From positions 124,001 through 188,000 of the forward strand of contig JAACJM010000111.1 in the NCBI GenBank assembly GCA_013368315.1: a stretch of 64,000 nt of DNA, written 5' to 3'. Position 1 is the first letter of the stretch. Every line of letters starts with the position of its first letter. The notes below the pieces were generated by a model. It was not told the origin of the DNA, made no database searches, and worked only from the letters and a program-made list of their open reading frames with translations. Source of the DNA: Tetrapyrgos nigripes. Its lineage: Eukaryota; Basidiomycota; Agaricomycetes; Agaricales; Campanellaceae. The translations under genes were made by a program, and so were the position numbers. Positions 34,537-47,277 of the stretch are shown one piece after another.

Positions 34537-34749
34537 ACACTACACGTCCCAAACTCATCAAGGTCCAACTTCCCACACCTCCAATCCAACGCATTCAAAC
34601 ATTACAGATCTGCCCTCAATTTTAGGACCAGGAGATACAGTAACATACATACACTACGCGTCCCAAACGCATCAAGGTCCAACTCCCCACACCTCCAATC
34701 CAACGCATTCAAACGTCACAGACCTGCCCTTTTTAGGACCAGGAGAGCA
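34537..34749. repeat. Tandem duplication of the TLDc gene's 3' end
   Basis: Two direct copies, 34537-34636 and 34651-34749 (period 114), share CAAGGTCCAACT, CACACCTCCAATCCAACGCATTC and TTTTAGGACCAGGAGA blocks. The second copy contains the last codons and stop of the TLDc gene. The first is an extra downstream copy that still encodes a recognisable version of the same C terminus. Confidence 0.85.
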
Positions 34750-36709
34750 GAGAGGTTCGTTTTCAAAAGTCGGACACCGTGCCGAAGACCCATCAAAGAG
34801 GGAGTCGTCGAGATATAGACCATAAGCTCCATCACTGAGGGGAATAGACAAGGCGACAGAAAGTGTGATAATCAGAGTTTGTCGCAAAGAAATGAAGACC
34901 AAATATAGACACACCCTCCACCAAATGAGATATAATCAGGCTCGCAGAGTGCGACGTACTCGTTCTTCCCCGTCCACTTGAAGACTGTAAGTTTACCGTG
35001 ATCATATTTCCAGAGGAACCTATGTACAAAAGTATGAGAAAACTGCACACTGCTCTGAGACAGAGTAGATGTAAAACTGACGATTCTCCACTACCGTAGT
35101 ATCCCCGGCCTTTATGGACTCCATCACCAACATAGACACCGAATATCATGTCGTTTGAATCCTTCATCACCACAAAGGCACCGACTTTGGTGATAATATT
35201 CGACCCGGATTTTAGTTGAGGTTGTGCTTCACATTTTGTGTACAAGGTGTTGAGAGAGATACCGTGCTGATCGAGTGAATAAAGGAGTGTCCACGTCTTT
35301 GGTAAACGCGAAAGTGCAGGTAGATGGGAGCGAAGCTAGCAGAAAACATAAGCGTAAGTTAGGTGAAGGAGATATTAGCACACCTCATCAGCCAGCGTGG
35401 AACTCAGGACACCAACAGTCGCCTCTCTACGTCCTCGAAGTTCAATGCTCCCCGTCCTCTTCTCGATAAACGTCCCTATCCTTGTTCCCTGAGACTGGCT
35501 AGGGGTAGCTGGTCTCGTTAATCCAGAAACTACCGATGAAGCCACGCTACTACTCGAAGTTGACTGGTTTGTCTCGTTCGACTGTTGAGCAGCTTCCAAC
35601 AGCCCGCTTTCTGTCAATTCCCTGTCCAATTCCTGTGAGAACCCCTTATCCCAGTCGTACGAATCCCCTGTAAAGCCTGGTGCTCCGCTCGCAGGAACAA
35701 AGATATGAGGAGCAAAAGGAGAGCTATGTTGTTGTATTGAGCCACTAAAGGGCGTCGCGTGAGTTGTATGTGTAGGCACCGTTGATGAGCGTGTGTGAGA
35801 AGCTATGGGTGCGTTGAAAAGAGTTTCGAGCCCGGAAGGGTGAGAAGACGACGAGGAGTTGGCGTTTGGATATTTAGGGGCAATAAGCGATGACATCCAG
35901 CGAGAGGATATATTTGTCAACGTCTGATATGAGGATGATCGAGCGCCCATAGATGGATGTATTTCCGTCTCTGGAGTGGCTGGTGCAGATAATGTAGGTG
36001 AGGTTACTGGAGGTGCTAATGTATGTGGTAGCTTCAAAGTAGAGGATCTCGTCGGTGAATGAGAAGGTGAAGAGAGGCTAGATTGTCGTGTGGGATGTGT
36101 TGGTTTTGAAGGCTCTGATTCGACTTTGGAGTGTTGAGAAGGAGAGTCAAAGTCCAAATCTATCAGGAACGGTGAAGGTTCAGCATTCTGCGCCTTTGGT
36201 TGGTGTATGGTATGTGATTTCCCATTCCCATTCCTCTGACTATTCGTTGTATCTTTCAGCCAGTAAAGTGGATCGTCCTCGTGAAGTAACAACTCGTCAA
36301 GTAATCCACGCTGATTTCGTTCCTTGGCTTCCTGACTAAACTTGTCGAAAAAGTCAAGACTGGAGTTCTGAGCGTGTCTCGGTCTGGTCGCTGGAGGATT
36401 GAAGGTTGTCGATGGAATGTCACCAAAGCTTGGGAATGATGTCAAGGGATCTTCGGATGCAGGTACGGACACGAAAGAGCCGAATTCGGAATCCGGAGAC
36501 ATGGGGTTTTCTTGGACTTCGCTAGGACGGCCAGAAGGTTTCCAGATGTCGTCCGAAGATGCTCCAGGAACGGGAGATGCTCGAGGTGTAGGTGGGGAGA
36601 ATAAAATAGCGAATTTGTCCATCATGGCCTCTTCTTCCTTTCGCCTTCTCTCCTCTTCGGATTGAGAAGACGTTTGAAGAAGCGAAAATGAGGATATTGA
36701 GGGGTTCAT
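34672..36709 (-). CDS. TLDc-domain protein (OXR1-like)
   Basis: Four exons, 35384-36709, 35082-35335, 34915-35019 and 34672-34834, give 615 residues in phase. The first 440 residues are low complexity (Ser/Thr/Pro) with acidic patches. The C-terminal 170 form a TLDc domain: LPKTWTLLYSLDQHGISLNT, GAFVVMKDSNDMIFGVYV, YYGSGESFLWKY, YISFGGGDGAYGLYLDDSL and a final FECVGLEVWGVGP. TLDc proteins include OXR1, linked to oxidative-stress resistance and to disassembly or regulation of the V-ATPase (family knowledge). No catalytic residues are known for the domain. It is divergent from the kinase at 37095 with about 385 bp between starts. Its stop codon lies in a tandem duplication. Confidence 0.9.
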
Positions 36710-37094
36710 CGTGATGTTTAGCTTAAATCTTGGGTCTAATTTTCGTCAAACGAATGCTGTCACATCTAGAACTGCAGGCAGACGTACGAGAAGCAATCTC
36801 TCCAATTTAACACTCGATTGCACGCAGAAAGAAAGCAGGCTTGACTGAGATACAAAAGGACCTGTTTCGACGCGTTAGACGACCGTGCGGTGATTGATAT
36901 CGAGAGACCGACTTGGTATACTTGCAGCAATATGTTATACAGATAGCACGCTAGTCGTTTCCAAGTACTGGGAGCGGTCCAATGAAGGTGATGATGGTAG
37001 AAGATCTAGACGCTAGAACGGCCTGTTCAGTGAGTAGGCATATGGCAGGTGCATGCACCTGACGTAAATTTCATGAATCACGTCGCGTATACGT
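36710..37094. promoter_or_regulatory. Divergent promoter region between TLDc and CDK-like kinase genes
   Basis: 385 bases lie between two divergent start codons and must hold both promoters. CT/AG-rich stretches occur, but no defined element was identified. Confidence 0.4.
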
Positions 37095-38622
37095 ATGTTG
37101 TCCTCTCTTTCAGACTCTGATTCCGACGACGGAATTCCTTGGGTGGTCGGTTCAGAACCCGAAGAGAACGGTTATCAACTGCTCTTCGAGGGAATCGCTT
37201 CTACAATCTCAAAAACACTCGCTTCTGTCGATGGAACCGAACCACAATGGATTGTCGTCAAGTCTGCTACCACTGTCAAAAAGTTTTCCAAGGAGCCCCA
37301 TGATATCGTGAAGGAAGCTAGGATTCTTACTGAGCTCACAGAGCTTGGTGGACATGTCAATATCATTCCTATCATAGAAACAACACCAGATCTCAATCGA
37401 AGAACGATGAATATATGGATGCCTCTTATCCCATACTCCCTTGATCAGCTCCTTGATACGACTGCATTCGTGCCAGAGCTCGGCTCAGCTCGATTCTACC
37501 TGCTCACTCGTTCCATTTTTATCCAGCTTCTTTCTGCCCTATCGTTCCTGCATTCTTGGGGAATTGCGCATAGGGATATAAAGCCAACCAACATACTGCT
37601 AACGAACGAGGGTCAAGTGCAGTTGGTCGATTTTGGGATTGTCTGGGATGGTATTAAGGAACTGAACGTAGAAAGAGGAAAGAAACTTGAAGAAGACGGA
37701 AAGGATGGGACACAAAAATGGCCAAGTGACCTGTGGCCAGAGGAACGAGGCAAAATGTACTTTCAGGTATCTACAGGCCCATACCGTTCCCCAGAACTCC
37801 TTTTCGGAGTAAAAGACTACGACGCCTTCGCAGTCGACCTCTGGTCTCTAGGATGCGTGTTTGCGGAATTTTTTTATGCCATTTTACACGCCTCCTACCG
37901 ATCCTTACTCCTCATCATCCTCAAACTCAGCTACGGCTGTGAGCTCTCCATGGTCCCGAGCTCAACACCATTCCGAACCCTCTTCATCCTTCCTACCGCC
38001 CTTCTTCTCCCATAATGACCCTGATCCCTCCCAAGAACCTCCAACCCGTCTCGCCCTCTTCTCATCTCCCCAACCTCATGCCGAAGGAAGTATGGGAGAG
38101 ATCCAACTCGCCTTCAACATCTTCAAAGTCTTTGGAACACCTAATGATGACATCTGGCCTGGGTTCTCCCAGTTACCAGATGCTGGAAGGGTAGTTTGGA
38201 GAGAAGTAGAAGGATGCGGGCTGAAAGGAAGGCTGAACCTGAATTTTGGCCATGACGCACAGGATATTGATATGACTGTCTGGGAGACGGAGGAACGTGC
38301 GGCTGAGAACCACATCCTCGACTTCCTCTCTCGGCTTCTCGTTTACCCTCCCGAGAGAAGGGTACCTGCAAAGGAAGCCATGTCTTTAGATTTCTTCGCC
38401 TCCCCGAGTTCTCTATATTCGTCTTCTGCCCGAACTGGCAGCTCAGCAGACAGCAGCACCACTCGGCCATGGCTCCTTCTTCCGCCTTCATACCCACCTG
38501 AGGCTTTACCCGAAACTCTGAGATCGTCAATAAGACATTCTTTGGAGCTGGAGCAGGACAACATCCAAATGACGCTTGGAGACCTGTTTTTAGGGGTGTT
38601 GGGCAGGACGTCTTGTAGCTGA
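37095..38622 (+). CDS. CDK-like (CMGC) protein kinase, possible Csk1/CAK type, frameshift in T7
   Basis: A single-exon gene. Kinase motifs: VVKSA Lys, an ILTELTEL helix, catalytic loop [17 protein letters not shown] in LVDFGIVWD, the activation-segment end [12 protein letters not shown] and [10 protein letters not shown]. Then comes an insert rich in Ser/Pro and the CMGC-type [24 protein letters not shown]. This resembles fungal Csk1-type kinases that phosphorylate CDKs (inference). The frame breaks in a run of seven T (37869-37875). With six T the reading continues as [13 protein letters not shown] to the stop at 38622, giving 508 residues. As written, translation would run into another frame and stop at 38015, losing the C-lobe. 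It converges with the RasGEF gene (273 bp between stops). Confidence 0.8.
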
Positions 38623-38895
38623 TCTTTGAATTATGTATCCGTGCTGTAATATCGTTCTTGTTGCGTGCTCTCGAAATTTAATGTGTCTATTTCTTGTCTA
38701 GTAATCTCTCACCCTGGTACCTTGCTCTTTTTCCATCTAGTATTCCAGTTAAATCCATAGAATACAAGAGCTACTGAAAGCAAATCCCCTAATGTACACA
38801 GAGCAGTGGAATAGTACCGGTACTTTAAGAATAATACAGATGAATGAGATACATAGTACCGTCCCGACAGAAGAAATTTGGCCCAGGCAGAATGA

Positions 38896-41800
38896 TCATA
38901 GGAATCCACTTTCCTGAAGCAATCGTGCCATCTTTTCGTCTTCACGTTCTCGAGGTTCCCGTTCCAAACTCATCGCCCAGAATCGTTCACTCGACTGTTT
39001 CGTGTCCGTGAAAGCACTCAGCGATTCCTCAATATAGTCACGAATGATGGGCACCGTTTGGAAATTGTACGAGTGTGCCTGCCATCTCTTGATGTCGCTG
39101 ATGACTTCAGAGGCTTTTTGACGCTTCTTGAAGTTAATCAGATTGCCAGGGAGATTGTCTTTGTTTCCATCCTCGTTGAACTGCAGTGTTGATAGGAAAA
39201 CACCTGATTGATATATGTATTTAGAAAACTATTGCAGCGGAAGGAATGTTGCAGAAAGATACTCACCGATGAAGGGTACACAAGGAGGGATCACTGCAGC
39301 CAACATGGAACGGTATTTCTTGAAATTCCTATCACTGTCCAGAGTCACTTCACAAGCGCCAAACTGAGCCATATGTCTCTGGCCGACTTGCTCCCATGTT
39401 CTCTTGAGCCGACGTATGGGAGGTGTGTTCAAGCCAGATATTATCGCAATCATAGTGGAGAAATTATTCAATGTCCGACAACGCTAAGACATTGAGTGAG
39501 AACGAGTAAAGGGATGATCTTGGATGAAAAGACATACATCAGCAACTTGGATCAAATGCTTCACCGAAGCTGCACGTCTCCGCGAGTCTTCCTTACTCAG
39601 GATAGATTCTGCAACCCAGTCCGCAATCTGCATATAAATTGTAAGCGTAACGAGAGACAACTTCATCACAAATCTCCTTACCCTATTACTGGTCTGAATG
39701 ACAAGGGCAATGTTATCTATATTGTCCGACCTTTGCTCCCTGACTCGCTGTAGACATTCCATTGGCCTGATCTTCTGGTACAGAGCACTCTCTATGAGTG
39801 TGAGTTGACGTGCCAGCTCTAATGGCTCGATGTCGAGTAGCTTGAGCTTCTTGTTTGTCCTCGGAACAATTGGAGCAGGTACTTGAGCGGTGTTGACTAT
39901 TATAAGCTTCTTGGGTTCGCCGCTTTGTAACTAATTCCTCACTGTGAGCAGACTCGGGGTCAGCAGCAGATAATAACACTTACAGCTCGCTCTATGAGGA
40001 CAAGTAAAGACTTGGAAGCGCCAACCTGTTGAGCATCTTCTGACTGGACAAATTCCTTCATACGTGAAAGGATATGTAGGTCTTCTTTCTCCAGGACATC
40101 ATCATCTGTAATCATGGACTTCAGAGTATTTATTACCCTGGCAAAGACTTCAGCTTTTGACATCATGAAGACGGTGTAACATACCGGAATTGCACAATAT
40201 ACTTCTTCTTTTTCATCCATTCCTCCAGCTCTTCGGCGGTCAATTTGGATGGAGGCTGTATCCGAAACCGCGTCACCAGAAGGTCAAATAGTTCGTCAAG
40301 AGTAGTGAATGATTTGAACGTCATGAGGAAAGATTTCGAGAAATTGGGATCTACATTTCCACTGTCAGACACGCATAGAATACCAGAATTACTCAGAACT
40401 GACCTGTGATATCATGTGCTGTCAAGCGTTCGACTAGGGCTGCTACTGTCCCTCCCTTCACACTCTTGTCATCAGTATCAATCAAAAGTTCAGCCGATGT
40501 AAGAGTCGAACGCAGGAACCAGGGTTGCTCATCAGGAGCCTCATGACCAAGGATCTTTTTCCACTTGTTGGATTTCGAAGGTTTTGGTGCAGCTGAACAT
40601 CTATCAGTAAGCATGAATGTGGAAAATATAAGGATAAAACCTACGAGTGTCTATTGGATCTTCCCAAGGTTCATCGTCTGATTCAGGGGCAGTTAAGGTA
40701 GTCTCTGTTCCGCCAAGAGTCCCGTCAATGGAAGTCGAAGGAGCATGTGAGCGACTGGGCTCTCCATCTGATCTGAACTGCTCGAAGGAGGACTGTGATT
40801 CAAATGGTAAACCACCCGAAGACTGCTTGTTTTGTAGCTTGGGCGCGGGACGACTGAAAGCATCCTCCATGCCCACTATGTCCTCTTCATTCAGCGCCCC
40901 TGGCAGTATCGACAAAGGTCTCAGAGCGCCACCGAACTGCACGCCAATTAGACTCTGCCTCGACATCCTACGCTCAATAGAACCAAAGTAGTCCCCATTC
41001 GACATATCCGCCTGCTCATGCCCAACGGAGAGCAGACCTTCTAAAGTCCGTTGCACTAAAGATAAGTTGCTTTTGAGATGTGTGATGGTCAATTTGAGCA
41101 CATCGGGGGAAGTACTCTGTTCTAGACTGGTTTGGCCGTTCTCTCCTTTTCGCAACGACTGTGCTTGGATGAACAGACGCATACAGTCATCGTAGACCGC
41201 TTGAACAGCAGCTTCCACCGTACGGACTAACAGTCTGGCTTGATCCACAGTGCGAGCATAGAGTTCGTTCAATGATGGCTCTGAATCGGGTGCCAGGCCA
41301 TCAATGTCGACATGACGAGCAATATGAATGTCCGAGACAAAGGTGACAAATGAAGTTATCTCAGAAACAACTTCAGCGATCAGCGAATGAACCTGATCCA
41401 CTGAGACGGGAGAGTGAGCAGGATTCACAGAACAGCAAAACGGTTACTCACCGGAGTCATCGCCTGAAGACTTTAGAGCTAGCGATAGCGGGGTGAGACT
41501 ATTGTCTACCCTTGTTATTGACATTCCTACTTCGTTTATCACGTCTGTACTCAGCACCTTCTGTGGTGCCTGGTTTGCATCAGCTAAGGAAAGCCAGCCG
41601 AATCCTTTCCATAAGCCAGCAGCGCCTGCACCTGGTAATCCCAGTCCGATGTTGACGGTGTCAAACACGGCCTTTATTCGCTTCGAAGGAGCTTTCTGGG
41701 GTTGTGTTCGTTGAACCTCTGAGACGAATGCATCCACAGCTCGCTCCAATTCCTCGGCATCCACCTCAATCCGGCTAAGTGTGTCGGACACAGAAGAACC

Positions 41801-43350
41801 AGAGTCGTACTGGATAGCCCTAGCTGATAACACCAGCCTGGATAGCGTAGCCGTAACCTTCCGCTGAGCGGGTTTAAGAGGAGATGACGATGAAGGTAAC
41901 CGACGATGATCACGGACTTCCTTTGGCAGTACGTTGGTCGGTATTTGTCCCGTCGGAACTGCAGAGATATAGAGAAGGTTTCGTACTGCTAGGACTACGT
42001 TGTGAATCAGTTCGTCCATTCGCCTATCGTCCTCCAGTTGCCGCGCATTTCCATGTCCTTGAATGCTCTCAATAACAGCACCAATCGCCTCTTTGGCTAT
42101 TAGGGACAAATCCGTGGGCGACTCTGGGGGTGGAGGTGCGAGTTCCTGTTGCAGCAATTGAGCTATTCGTTCCGCTGATGTGAGCTCTGTAGAGACTCCT
42201 TCGCCTGGTCTTGCATTGGATCGACCATTGGATAGAGGCACGGGAGGGTCCACGTCATGAGGATGTACGTCTGAGGTGTCTGAATACACACTCGAGCGAT
42301 ACAGTCCGTTCGTCCGCGATGGTATGGAAATTGATGAAGGTAGAATGGGATATCTCGACGGTGTCGCCGAACTGGATTGGGCGTTTTGCTGAGAGATTTC
42401 TGGTCGAGTCCATTGGACTTGACCGTCCATCTGGTTATAATAGTAGTATGACATGCCGTCGTCCGCCAACTTCTTGACCCAGGGCTCAGGAGTACCAGTC
42501 CGACGCTGAACACCAAAACCAGCCGCAAGTCTACTGCGTGTGCCATCTTCCCCATTTCCGCTGGTGAAACCTAGTCCTGCACTCGTTCCAGAACGTGAAC
42601 TAGACTGCGATGTGAGGCCAGCCAAATCGCTGTCTGAAGTATCCTCTTCGGTTTCTTGGGGCAGATCGCGAGATTGCTGGCCAGTTTTGGTGTTGACATA
42701 GTATATCTGAAGAGGAGATGTCAGCTCCTCAACCGCTGCAAAAGCCTAGGGTGACACACCTGACCGTTCGGAGCGACTTGAGGCATCCAAAAATCACTAG
42801 CACTGGAGGGCTGAGCCTGAAAAGCCGACTGCGCGAGCTCGTTGAGCCCCAACCGGGGATCCTCAACCAATTCTGACTGTAACCAATCCTCGTTCTCCGC
42901 CTGACCCCCTCGCAACATCGCATGGGACATGTCGACTATGGAATTGCGAGGCTGACCGGAGACACCACCAACCCCAGCGTTATAGCTCTCCGCATTGGAA
43001 AAATCTGAGCCATTGAGAGCTATTTCTGCTTCTTCGTCCGAGATGATGGTAACATAGTTGGACGGGAACCAACCACGCTCGTCGCCTAGCAAACCATCCC
43101 ACCATCCAGAGGGCTGCTGAGTGAGGATTTCGATGATGTCTCCCCTGCGAAAAGAGAGGGCTGAAGCATCTTGGGCTTCGTAGTCATAGAGAGCGCGACA
43201 GAACAAGGAAGGGAAGGAGTCGTCAGAGAGGTCGGGGTCAAGGGAAGAATCGGACTGGGACTGGTCAAGTGAGGAGTCGGAAATGTCTGGGATATTCATG
43301 TGGGCGTCGCGGAAGGCATTGGCCGTAACGTATGTGGCCACCGCGGCCAT
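38896..43350 (-). CDS. Ras guanine-nucleotide exchange factor, SH3-WW-WW-RasGEF_N-RasGEF
   Basis: Ten exons: 42760-43350, 41452-42706, 40645-41400, 40404-40592, 40185-40350, 39984-40137, 39682-39930, 39538-39627, 39267-39483, 38896-39203. All are in phase, giving 1324 residues. Domains: SH3 at about 51-103 (RALYDYEAQDASALSFRRGD...GWFPSNYV), a WW-like segment at about 186-214 (WMPQVAPNGQIYYVN), a WW at about 271-300 (PWVKKLADDGMSYYYYNQ), a long helical middle, RasGEF_N at about 895-985 (SFLMTFKSFTTLDELFDLL), and the Cdc25 catalytic domain at about 1060-1300 (LLDIEPLELARQLTLIE, MIAIISGLNTPPIRRLKRTW, PFIGVFLSTLQF). It activates Ras by GDP/GTP exchange, probably at the plasma membrane. Start ATG 43350 lies only 89 bp from the EFL1 stop. 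Confidence 0.92.
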
Positions 43351-43439
43351 CTGACGCACGGAGAGAGGTATCAAGTTAAGGAGGAATGCTTACATAAGCG
43401 GTCTCGCCCCCTAAAATATTTTTGACTACTACAATATAT

Positions 43440-46400
43440 CTACCGCTTCAATGTTCTCTGCTTTTCAGCAAACTCGACGATCTTGCGGTCGACAAATAGA
43501 CCCTTTCTATCTCGCACAGTATCCATATATCCTTTCGCAATGTTGGACCGATCCGCCTTCTCTCCCAGATCTTCCAATTCTTCTTCCGTCGTTGGCACCC
43601 AGAATGGATCCTGGTCAAGCATCTCGTATCTACGCGGAGCAGTCAGTTCATCAAAACCCATTGTAGCGGACAGTCGTGTCTCACCCACTAAAGATCAACT
43701 GCGGGCTGGCCGCACCGGACGTGCGTTTCCGTATGTCTTGAGTCATGTCAGCGGTCGACCTTGTGGGCGTTACTGCGTACACTTACCATCAGCGAACCCA
43801 AAGCTTTCTACTACTGGTAGCAGAGCAGAGACTGTAAAAAATGAAGTGCTTTCCTTCATCTCCTCGGCCACGATTCGTCCACGGCGTTTTGCAACCACGC
43901 CGTATACTTTTCCCAATACGTCGGCTATGACAACAATTCAACAACTTCAATCAGACAGTAGCCACCCAGAACACTTACTCGAACATTGTATATCACACGT
44001 GTACATTGCGAGCATCAGTCTGGGAGACCAATCCAGCAGTCCATTCCTACAGGCATCTCTCACTGCTGATAACAGTGACCCGGTAACCTGTGTCATCCGA
44101 TTTTGTGCTGTACAGGATCCAATGCTGAGAGAATACTGGAAAAACAATCACAAACCGGCGCGTACCTATTTCTATGTCCAGGCGCTCATGATCAATCGTC
44201 AACTCTTCTAGAAAGTATGCCAACCCGTCCACTGGTTCAGCACAGAGCGGTCCCTGGAATGTAGCTAACTGGAACCCTGTCTCGACATGGTTATCCAAAT
44301 CATTGATTGTCTTGTCACCATGAACGTCTAGCTCCTCTGTCTTCGATTTTTGCAGTCTACGTCTAAGTCTGTTTCAAAAGCATCAGTTGGTGTAACAACG
44401 TCCACGTGATGTTTCACTCACGACTGCACTCCACCACTTTTCCTGGCATCAATCAGAATACATCCTCCGATTTTCTGTGGACCAAACGCCCAGATTTTTT
44501 CGGCAATCTTCTCCCACTCGCTACCGACCTGCTTGCATACCTTCTCCAACTCCGGCCAAAATTGATCTGGCTTGACATCAGGTTTTTTGATGATATCACC
44601 GAGATCATTGCTGACTGTCAGATCATCCCCCTGGTCTTGTTCTATAGCACCGGTCTCACCACCTCTTCGTTCTTGCACCAGTTTTTTCAGTGTCAGTGCA
44701 TTCTGGAGGATGAATTCCAGGAGGGGTTTGGGTAATGGACTTGCACGGATTGTGAAGTTGACGACTCCTTGCGCAGTCGATCCCTTCATAGTACCTCTCG
44801 GTGAGCTCGCTGTCTTGGGAGGCGCCATGTCTATCGCAGGAGCATGAACAACCCAAAAATACACAACAGCAAGCGTCAACGTACCTGTCCCCTTGACGGC
44901 TGTTTCACGGAACGGGACTATAGGTTTAGACACATGAATGTTTATGCGAGCAAATCTTTCGCGCAGATCTTTCAAACAACGCTGAGATGCAACACTCCGT
45001 GAGTAGCGCACTCAGATAGTAGAGATGGCTTACCTCTAAATGCAGTTCTCCTGCAGTGACGATGACATGCTCTCCCGTCTGTTGCTGAAACGTTTCCACA
45101 CACGGATCGGATTGACTGAGTAGCTTGAGGCCACTGAGCAGTTTTGGCGTATCAGCTGGCATCTCGGGTTCTAGGGCAACTCGCACAATCGGCGAAGTCT
45201 ATGGTCAGACGTTAGAATGATGTGCAAAGGGCAAAACAAGTTTGAAGAACTGACAGCTTTCTGTACTCGTCCAAGATTGATCAAGGCTTCCTTTAAGGAC
45301 TGACTATCCATCTGACCGTCGTCCACGTAATCTCCGCCTGGCGCACACAGAGTCGCACTCCTCCAAACCTTACCTTCAAGACCTTTGATGGCAAAAATGT
45401 TACCGGCTTGTACAAATTGAACGGCGACAAGGTCTCTGCCCATCATCACATACAAGCCTTCTACGGTCGTTCTCACTATGAACTGCTCGTTCTGGGGGTG
45501 AGTGGGCGCTAGGGCTGAGTTGTATTTCGGCAGAATAGCATAGACGGTCGATCCCACTTTGATCGTCCCAGAATACAAGCGAGCAAAGCCCAGAATAGCC
45601 TCGGCGTCTTCAGTGCTCTGTGGTTCCTCCTTGTCCTCTGCAGGGGCATCAGGGTCATAATGGACACCTGACGGAGCTGTAGAAGAGTCTTCTGTTGGTG
45701 GCCCGTTCACACCGTCCGTCTCTGTCGATGCAGCCGCCTTAGCAGCCTCTCTCGTCAACCTCGCTTCCTTCACGCGTTCACGCATCTCCTCCGCGGTAAG
45801 AGTCTTCTTCTTGTTCTCCGGCAAGTCTTTCCGCGCTACTGCAAACATCTTACTGACATATGCACAGACGACTGCTTCTGTGGTGACGTTTGCTGAGAAT
45901 AGATCTGACTCGAGTTTGTTCTTTGGATTCACCGTAGCTTCGCGTATGTCAGGATACAGCATTTTCGGTATCCGGGTAGCCTGAGCCTCAGAAGGGGCAG
46001 GAACAACATCTATGACAGCCTGGATGATGCAAGTGGATAGAGAGAGCCATTGGGAAAATATGAGCGAAAGAAGATGGCGAGTATCCTTGGACCTCAGATC
46101 TCGGGGGAGGAGTTTAAGATTGAGTGCAGCGACAATTTTTGTCACTTTATCTGGATTCCTGCAATATGAAAATTGGATTCTTAAGACAGTCGGCGAGAGG
46201 AAAAGGGGGGAACGTACGGGTTAAGGACGACAGCATCATAAACAGCCCATATGTTTTCCAATACAAATTGAACGAACAGAGGCTTGAGGGCTCGGCCTCG
46301 AAGGTGTTTATAGCCAATGACTTTCTTGGACTTGGGGTCAAGAAAGAAATCGCCCCAGAGCACTCTCCGTAAATTGGCTTCCTTGATTCCAAGTTTCGCT

Positions 46401-47277
46401 GAATATAACTGTGCAAACTTCCCAACCCGGAATCCCCATCCATCAATAGCAGAGGCAAAAATAACGTTTCCTTTCTCCGGGGCAAAATAGATGTCTTCAT
46501 CGTCCTTTTCCAAAAATTCATCGGCCTCGCCCTCTCCAGCATCGGTCTCCCCCGCTTGCTGGTCCTTCTTCTCGGCTAAGCGGCGTTCTCGTTCTTCTCT
46601 CCACCGTAGATCATCTTCCATTCTGTCTGCAGCAAAGGAGCTGCCCGTCACAGCGTTCACTTGTTCGATGAGACGAGCTAGATGATGATATGCCTCCACC
46701 GGTGCAAGTTGCAATTCGGTAATGAGACGATCAAACTTGTTGATCACTAAAATGGGACGAAGACGGTCTTGCCATGCTTGGCGAAGGACTGCAATAGTCT
46801 ACAGTAAAACCACCGTTACAAATTAATCTTGCGGGGAAAAGGTTGAGTTACCTGTGTGCAAACGCCTTCGACTACATCGACAAGTACAAGAGCACCGTCA
46901 CACAGCCTTGAAGCAGTGGAAACTTCACTCGAGAAATCCACATGTCCCGGTGTATCGATCATATTCACAATGTAGGATATAGGCGATCTTCCTGGCGAGT
47001 TTGTCACAGAAATCAGGGAATGAACACTGAATCACAACGGACCTCCTTCTGCACTACGTTCCATAACTTGGAATTTCAAAGACACAGCGCTGCTCTCCAT
47101 TGTGATACCGCGTTCTTGTTCGTCTTCACGGCTGTCAAGATATCGCATTTTTCCAGACATCCGAGCGGAGATGATGTTGTTTGCCGCTAGCAGCGAGTCC
47201 ATGAGGGTAGTCTTTCCATGATCGACGTGGCCTAAGGTTGTTATTATACGGATATTAGAGGATTTCTGAGTCTCCAT
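43440..47277 (-). CDS. RIA1: Ribosome assembly GTPase EFL1/Ria1
   Basis: Twelve exons: 47043-47277, 46852-46991, 46218-46798, 45255-46158, 45034-45198, 44885-44981, 44422-44830, 44166-44368, 43979-44107, 43787-43924, 43685-43736, 43440-43629. They give 1080 residues, the length usual for EFL1. This cytoplasmic EF-2-like GTPase, with Sdo1/SBDS, releases eIF6/Tif6 from pre-60S subunits. GTP-binding motifs: GHVDHGKT (16-23), RGIT, DTPGH and NKFD. EF-2 type domains follow, with [12 protein letters not shown], a charged EFL1-specific insertion ([20 protein letters not shown] in exon 3) and the C-terminal [14 protein letters not shown] and [13 protein letters not shown] typical of EFL1. All introns are 50-60 bp GT-AG, and every frame junction closes. 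Confidence 0.95.
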
